Shown: positions 58,039-64,000 of the stretch, piece after piece
How positions within the stretch are numbered: position 1 is the first letter of the stretch
How the letters are laid out: every line of letters starts with the position of its first letter
Source of the DNA: Circinella umbellata
Taxonomy: Eukaryota; Mucoromycota; Mucoromycetes; Mucorales; Lichtheimiaceae
Direction of reading: 5' to 3'
DNA length: 64,000 nt
NCBI GenBank assembly: GCA_025093555.1
Contig: JAIWNF010000029.1
Location: 496,001 to 560,000 of the forward strand
Notes under the pieces: model-generated
What the model was told of the DNA's origin: nothing
Seen by the model: the letters and a program-made list of their open reading frames with translations, nothing else
The model's database searches: none
Program-made: the position numbers and the translations under genes

Positions 58039-60389
58039 TTAAGCAAAATTATTAATATTGAATATATCGATATCTCTCTCAACGTAGTCATTAAGTTTTA
58101 AGTATTTGAATTTTCTATTATGTTTGTTTACATATGGCATGATTTCTTTAGAGTAAAGCCAACAATTTTCTACAATCAAAGTATTTAACTTCTTGGCATT
58201 ATCGATTACTTTAATGATATCATGTTCCGTCAGATCACAAATGCAGATTAACTGGAGTCCTTCCAGTCCTTCCATAGTGTTGATTATATTCAAGAGTGTC
58301 TTCGTATCCACCAAATGTTCCATCTTGTCAAATTTTAGCTTGGTTATTTGCACATTTTGCTTTTTCAACTTGATAAAAAAGTTCTTGAAGCCTTGAGGTG
58401 TGATGTTACTTTGACCCCCGAAACTCAGGCCTTGGATCGTCCTGATATTAGCAAGGGCATCGAGTACATCGTCTGAAATAAATTGGCAATTCTCAAACAT
58501 AACGATTCTCAAATTTTTTGCCGTATTAAATTCGCTCAGAGATGTAGTGGCATATTCGTTTAGTAATCGTACCATACTATGTGAAGTCATGCCATTTTTT
58601 TGGTCATTATCCTCAATATAAACGTCCTTGAATCTGAGTGTCTCTAATGATGGTCGTAAGCTGATTAGCGTATCCATAACAGCAGGTAAATCATATGTTT
58701 CTACTGATTCAAAATGCTTGAGTGGCGATCCGACCATTCGATGAAAAAGTGGTTCATGTAATCCATCTTCATCTGACCGAAACATTATGGTTCCCAATCG
58801 ATCCAAATTCAGTACAGTACTTGCTGCTTCTATTAGGTACTCCGGGGGATTATAATAACGGGGATCTTCTTCTATTTCTCGCTCGTCTCCTCTGCCCATG
58901 TCAGCATGAACTATCTCCAGCGTTTTTTGATTTTTTTGCAAAAGCCGGAAAAGTCCAGCGCCAGATACACCTTTCCACCCGCAACCGGAGTAGAATGCAC
59001 GTAAACTTCCTTCTTTCTCTTTGATATACATATTATTCACGTTGGTCGTCGGAATTATTGGGCCGTTGTTGTTGTAGTAGTCTTGATTCAACACTTTATG
59101 TGATTCCGGTAACGTATAACCAAAATTATACCCCAACATTTCGACATTGGGGAAGTGATCACTTACGATATCTAGTACCCTATATGTTGCATATTCAAGC
59201 CTTAACCGTCTCACATATGGACAACATTTTGCTAAGGGTTTGAGAGCAGCAGCGGTTGTGTATGCTGTATCTAATGTAAGATCTATCAAAGAACGATGCG
59301 GCTCTTGTAAACGTTCCAGATCGCCAAGCATACCTGCAAGATGAATTTTATCTGTCCTGAGTATCAGCGTTTCGAGGTATGGAAGATAAAATAGAATATC
59401 CGTAATCGTTATTGGAGACTCATATACGGGAAATGTAAGATCGATCTTGGTTAAAGTATGGCGCGTTTTCCAAAAGCCATTCATTAATGCCATTAACGAG
59501 TTGGTAGAAAAGACATCATAATCGTCAATCTCTATAATAGTAATAAAACCAATAACAATAATAGTATCAACAGGAAAACCATTACTAGTTAGTTTATTTA
59601 TTTCATAATAATTCAATTCTCTTCTTTAATAGTAAATACATAGTATATTCATGCTGGAAAGAAAATATATTCACCTGGCACTTCAAGTGACTCGAGATTT
59701 CTAAAATCTCCGTTTTCCAAATGTTCAAGATATTTTAGCCATATCTCCTCTGTCATTTCATTAAAGACAAGATGCTTGATATATTTCGCAACCTTTGGTA
59801 ACACGCGTGAAACAGCAACATCTTCATTATATATATATTTCCACGCCTTTGGACAATTTTCTAACCATCGAGACCATGTTGTCGAAACATTAAATAAATT
59901 TGCCCTTTCTTCTTCTAATAATAATATTACAATTGCATCCTTTAGTTCTAATGGAAGAGCGCTCACCAAGTCGAAACAATGATTATTTTTTTCATCAGCC
60001 ATTTTTTCGGCTTGTAGCAATTGTCCATAAGCTGGATCATTCGTTGATACTTTTTCTAAACCTTCTTGATATACTTTTGAAGCTCTCGCTTGTTTTCCTT
60101 GCATAGTCAGTAATTTCCCGAAGCACAGGTAGCCTTGAGGAAGAGTCGGTGCATATTCAATCATGGTTTTAGCATCTTGTGCAGCAGCTTCAAAATTACT
60201 TTTCATACTAAGTGCATGTGCACGATGCTCAAGCATTAATAAAAACTCTAACTGGTCTACATGACCTTCGATACCTGTTGCTTGTCGAATGATTTCATTA
60301 TTATTGTCAGAGTCGTTTGCATTTTTAACTTTTTCAAAGGTCATTGGTATAGCTGTAGCTGTTGTGATGACTGGTGATGCAGAACTCAT
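58039..60389 (-). CDS. TPR / F-box / LRR protein (Pof3/Dia2 architecture)
   Basis: Two exons on the minus strand: 60389-59675 and 59531-58039, joined at GTG CCA G|AG to give 735 residues. Residues ~40-130 are TPR-like helices (LMLEHRAHALSMKSNFEAA, then APTLPQGYLCFGKLLTMQGK). An F-box follows at ~138-190 (LVSALPLELKDAIVILLLEEE...VSTTWSRWLENCP). From ~240 there are leucine-rich repeats such as LPYLETLILR, LRIVMFENCQFISDDVLDAL and LEGLQLICICDLTEHDI. TPR then F-box then LRR is the order of fission yeast Pof3 and budding yeast Dia2, substrate receptors of SCF ubiquitin ligases linked to replication and telomere control. Orthology cannot be proven here. The donor is GTGAAT, slightly unusual. Confidence 0.85.
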
Positions 60390-61149
60390 GCTTAATTACG
60401 AGAAGTAGCAATGAAAAGGAGGGAGAAGGTGGGAGGGAGAGTAGTAAACGTATATAAAAGAGAAGAGAATATCTTATGTCTTTTTATAAAGTCTTTTCGT
60501 ATTTTATTTTTACTGTTTACTAGTCTATATATATGTATAATATTTGGGCGTTACTTAACACTACAAGCTCTACCATATTAGCCTTGTACCTCAACAAAGA
60601 GGCGTAGCATCAAAAAAATTCAAGGAGCGTAAGTGTGACACAACAACTCTCATGTTTTACCTTATTTAAATGTTACATATAGATTAATCACTGGATTGTA
60701 CAGAGAGCACTTGAGCTAATAAATTTACCAGAGCAACTAAATTACATTTACCATTAATTCTTTTCTTTTCTCTTTCTTATTACGTAAGGTACAAGGTGTG
60801 ATTAATCAATCTTTAATTTGAAACGATAACCAGATAAAACTAGAAAACAGTATTGAATAATACTTTGGACCCAAGCTATGATTTTAACATATGATCTTTT
60901 TATTATCGTCTACATTATCATAGAGTTTGAGTTCAATTTCGGCGAAGTTACTGTGAGAAAGATCATTTTGAGCACTCTCTTGTAATCTAAATACCATATA
61001 TGTGTGTAATGTGCTGCAATTATGTTGCAGTCAAGATCTTAAGTATTACTTGTTCGCTTATATTTTGACACATGATATCTCAGTAAACTCTTACTGAAAG
61101 TTTCCATTCGCACCAGTTGTTTACGTACGCTTGCCGAGTATACAGTATG

Positions 61150-61260
61150 CTCCCGTTAATTTCATGTACTCCACTTTCGATTATCTGATGAAATAATTAC
61201 TGGGGGCACCGTGTTGAAGGCTAGAGCTGGTAAATGTTTTAACAATATATACATATATAA
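61150..61260 (+). repeat. dispersed repeat, copy 2
   Basis: Direct partner of 57545-57660 (see that entry). Roughly 70% identity by eye with several small gaps. Confidence 0.6.
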
Positions 61261-61605
61261 ATTATCCAGCCAATACTCTATACGATTAAAATTATTTATA
61301 TTTTATTGACTTTAATGAACGCTGTGCTCGGGTGAGCTTTTTTCACTCCAGTCCGGTCTGAAAGGAATAAAGAAAAGTTTTTTTTTTTTTTTAAGAATCA
61401 CAAAAGTGAAGTGATTTTATTGGCGGCCATTGAAATGATGAGATAACAATGGATGGATAGGCGGAACAAGACAAAATACAAGCAATGGATTCTACAGCGT
61501 AAAATGAGGAGAGAAAAAAAAAGGGAGAAGAGGGGAAGATAGGGGTATAATCTAATTTAAAGGAATAAAGAAAAGTAAAAAACCCTATTATACTAATACT
61601 CTATA

Positions 61606-61766
61606 CAATAAAACTCCGCTTTTTGCACACCTCCTCTTTTTGCACACCTTTGGCCAAAATCCCACTTTTGATTTTACTATATTATCGACCCCACTTTTTG
61701 CACACTCTCGGTTTTTGCACTACTTTCAAGCCAAATCCCACCTGAACAAAAAACGGGGTTCAACCG
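61606..61766. mobile_element. short pogo-like MITE, copy 3
   Basis: TA-flanked (61604-61605, 61767-61768). The left end is CAATAAAACTCCGCTTTTTG, the right end the complement of CGGTTGAACCCCG. Inside, TTTTTGCACACC and CCCACTTTT units repeat as in 42595-42961. At 161 bp it is less than half that copy's length, an internal deletion. Confidence 0.75.
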
Positions 61767-64000
61767 TATTAGCACTGATTCTTGTGATCAACAAAGTTAC
61801 GTTATTGATGGCGTTGAAACTTGCCTCACACTTTTTACATAATCAATAGTAGCTCTTAACACTTCTAATAATTAGAGAATCACTTAATAATAAGTATATG
61901 AGTATAATAATAAAGTAAATGTTGGTATTGAAACGAAGCTACCATAGTTCACTTAATTTTCGAAGAACATCTTAATCATATGATGTACCAAAAAGCTAAA
62001 AAATATAGCTTATTTAAAATGAGTCCTTCATCCTTTTTATACATCCAGAATGAAATACACAAAGACTGAAAAAATGGATATTGATAGTCCACTAGTGTCG
62101 ATGCTGAAACTTACAAAGAGAAAGCAATCTATATTGGGAGGATTGTTTAAGTTCTGGACGACGGTGAAGAATGTTCGAAGAATAACTTTCGTGTTGGGGA
62201 TAAATTAAGACAGTTACATCAATATTTTCTGAATAATCGATTTTGTATAACTTCCTTACGACAGATAATTACAGTAGTTTATAGCTGTTACTTGGGATAC
62301 ATATTATAGATGACCGTTTAATTCCAAATATTTAATACACCGTGAAAGTGAAATCAAAAAGAAGGGAAACTTAACTGTATGTTTTGTAACTAACCAAATT
62401 GAAGAACGTGTATACGGTCATTTTTCACTTGATTTTATTTACCGCCATCATTTCCATCGATACTCCCGAGAGCATCCTGACCTTCATTTATGTAGTCATA
62501 TCAATAGCAATAGCAATAGCAATAGCAACAATAATTATTATTTCGATAGGTACACCATTGTCGTTAGTTACACTCTTCACGATATCAACGTCTTTGGCGC
62601 CCGCTATCATGTAGAGAATGTAGATGCAAATGGTTGTGCTTTTTCTGCAATTCCTTAAAAGTATCCATTGAAGTTTTTCACATAGGAGGCCAGTGATGAC
62701 AATCGTTCAAAGAAGCGATAAAAAGGTAGGTCGGTTACAAATTTTAAATCCTTTTCCTATCTCCAAATGCGTAAATCTAATAGATTTACAAAATATCACA
62801 GGATAAATAGTTCACTTGCCCTTACGATATATGTAGTACGTATACGTATGGGGCTTAATATATGTTTATTGCTATATAGCTCAAGCTAGTTTTTGTTACT
62901 ATGTCAACATGTCTTCTGTTAAAAAATAACTCATATGTTTTGAGAAACAGGAGAATATTTCACTAATTTTCGTATCGAAAAATTTCATTGAATGAAACAT
63001 ATATACATAGACCAACAAGCACTCCACGTTAGCAAATGAGTTTACAATTATGTCTAGCAGCTTTACTATAAATGGTTGAATTTTTTTTCACCTCAAAAAA
63101 TTGAAATAGCAAATAGTATAACCGAGTACATTTGCATTAGTTATACTAATAATAAAGGCTAGCATACTGTAAAAACAAATCCTTAAATAGTATTTAAACG
63201 AGAAAAAAGATGGCCACTGAATTGATCGAATTTATTCTTCAAAGGATTAAAGCTTTTTGAAGTAGATTTAAGTTTTTATGTGATGGACAATGACAAGGGA
63301 TGAGATCATTGTGTAACGTATGATCATGTTTGACACCCACAGTACTGTATGTGATAAAGTTTCAAGGTCACCTGAAAAAACAGATATGCATTCCCATTTT
63401 TGTGTAAAATATTTAAGATATAATATTACATTTTGGTACAGTCTAGGTACATGCTTATAAACGATCTTTGGATATATGTACACCAAAATGATGGCGCAAC
63501 AAATGACTCTTTTAACTCATATATACGTATGTGCTGTTTTGAAACGTATATGTTTCGAATATAACACAGCTGAATCACTAGTTTTAACATCTTATAGTGG
63601 CGCTTGCTAAAGAAAAAAGGTTGTGTAAAATTACGTTTTACATCTTTTTCTAGTCAGAAGATTATATGCATCTTTAAACTCTAGCCTGTTTCTGACAACG
63701 AATAGTGTTTTTCAACGATGTACCGTTATACAAGATACTATTTTTCGAAGGAAAGTAAACTTTCATCTGAATCAGAAGTAGCTGTAATGGTCACCGAGAC
63801 TGATAATATAAAACAAATAATTGGTATACCTAGTTATTCAACATCATATAAAAAAAAAAGTTGAAGAAAATTTCCCAAGTTAATTGCTTTGACAAAAATG
63901 CCAACCGGCAATTGCGGATGCTTGAGTGACAAGATGTTTTCCTGTTATATTGAGTAGCTATAAATTTAAGTATAAAACTCTTACGATAAAGTGAAGAAAA

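Larger units (their letters stand above)
60390..64000. other. intergenic with repeat and MITE copies
   Basis: No supported gene over 3.6 kb. It holds the repeat at 61150-61260, the MITE at 61606-61766 and a short AATAGC/TAGCAA hexamer run near 62499-62525. Confidence 0.55.

Overview
The window reads as nuclear DNA of an early-diverging filamentous fungus, most likely Mucoromycota (Mucorales-like). It is very AT-rich, with long homopolymer runs. Genes carry many short GTAAGT...TAG introns and lie several kb apart. The protein set is fungal: two G-protein alpha subunits, a Bro1 ESCRT protein, a RhoGAP, a fungal sugar porter and a TPR/F-box/LRR protein of Pof3/Dia2 architecture. Species cannot be named from the sequence alone.

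Layout. 1.9-3.1 kb (+): four-exon EI24-like membrane protein. 3.8-4.5 kb (-): orphan N-terminal part of a Nup93/Nic96-type nucleoporin. 8-12.5 kb: a scrambled region of gene relics with a ~0.66 kb inverted duplication enclosed by ~0.28 kb direct repeats. 14.3-15.7 kb (-): canonical G-alpha. 17.5-21.7 kb (-): Bro1/Vps31-type protein with a long P/Q-rich tail. 26.8 kb (+): small low-complexity protein. 29.5-31.5 kb (+): RhoGAP protein. 33.1-35.7 kb (+): MFS sugar transporter in 12 exons. 53.1-55.0 kb (+): second, divergent G-alpha with a 6-nt microexon. 55.4-56.8 kb (-): sialate O-acetylesterase-like protein. 58.0-60.4 kb (-): TPR/F-box/LRR protein.

The mobile-element core is 38.9-49.7 kb. A minus-strand C2H2 zinc-finger gene (45309 to 38862) is split by a 4.24 kb Ty3/gypsy chromovirus with a 5-bp target duplication (GTAAG), 205/192-bp LTRs and a polypurine tract. 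Removing the element restores the host reading frame. The element has lost gag, protease and RT and keeps the end of RNase H, integrase and chromodomain. Between the chromodomain and the 3' LTR it carries an antisense ORF with a Zn2Cys6-like cysteine pattern; this is the least ordinary object in the window. A pogo-like MITE sits inside the chromovirus, and related MITEs occur near 1.4 and 61.7 kb. The same host gene holds a second ~0.4 kb insert between 14-bp direct repeats. A foldback-like element made of 12-bp repeats and a decayed MULE transposase with a SWIM zinc finger follow directly.

G-alpha (x2), RhoGAP, Bro1 and the sugar porter would act in nutrient sensing, small-GTPase signalling and endosomal sorting, but nothing suggests they are co-regulated. 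Exon boundaries were placed by eye from GT/AG sites, reading-frame continuity and family alignment from memory; no search was run.
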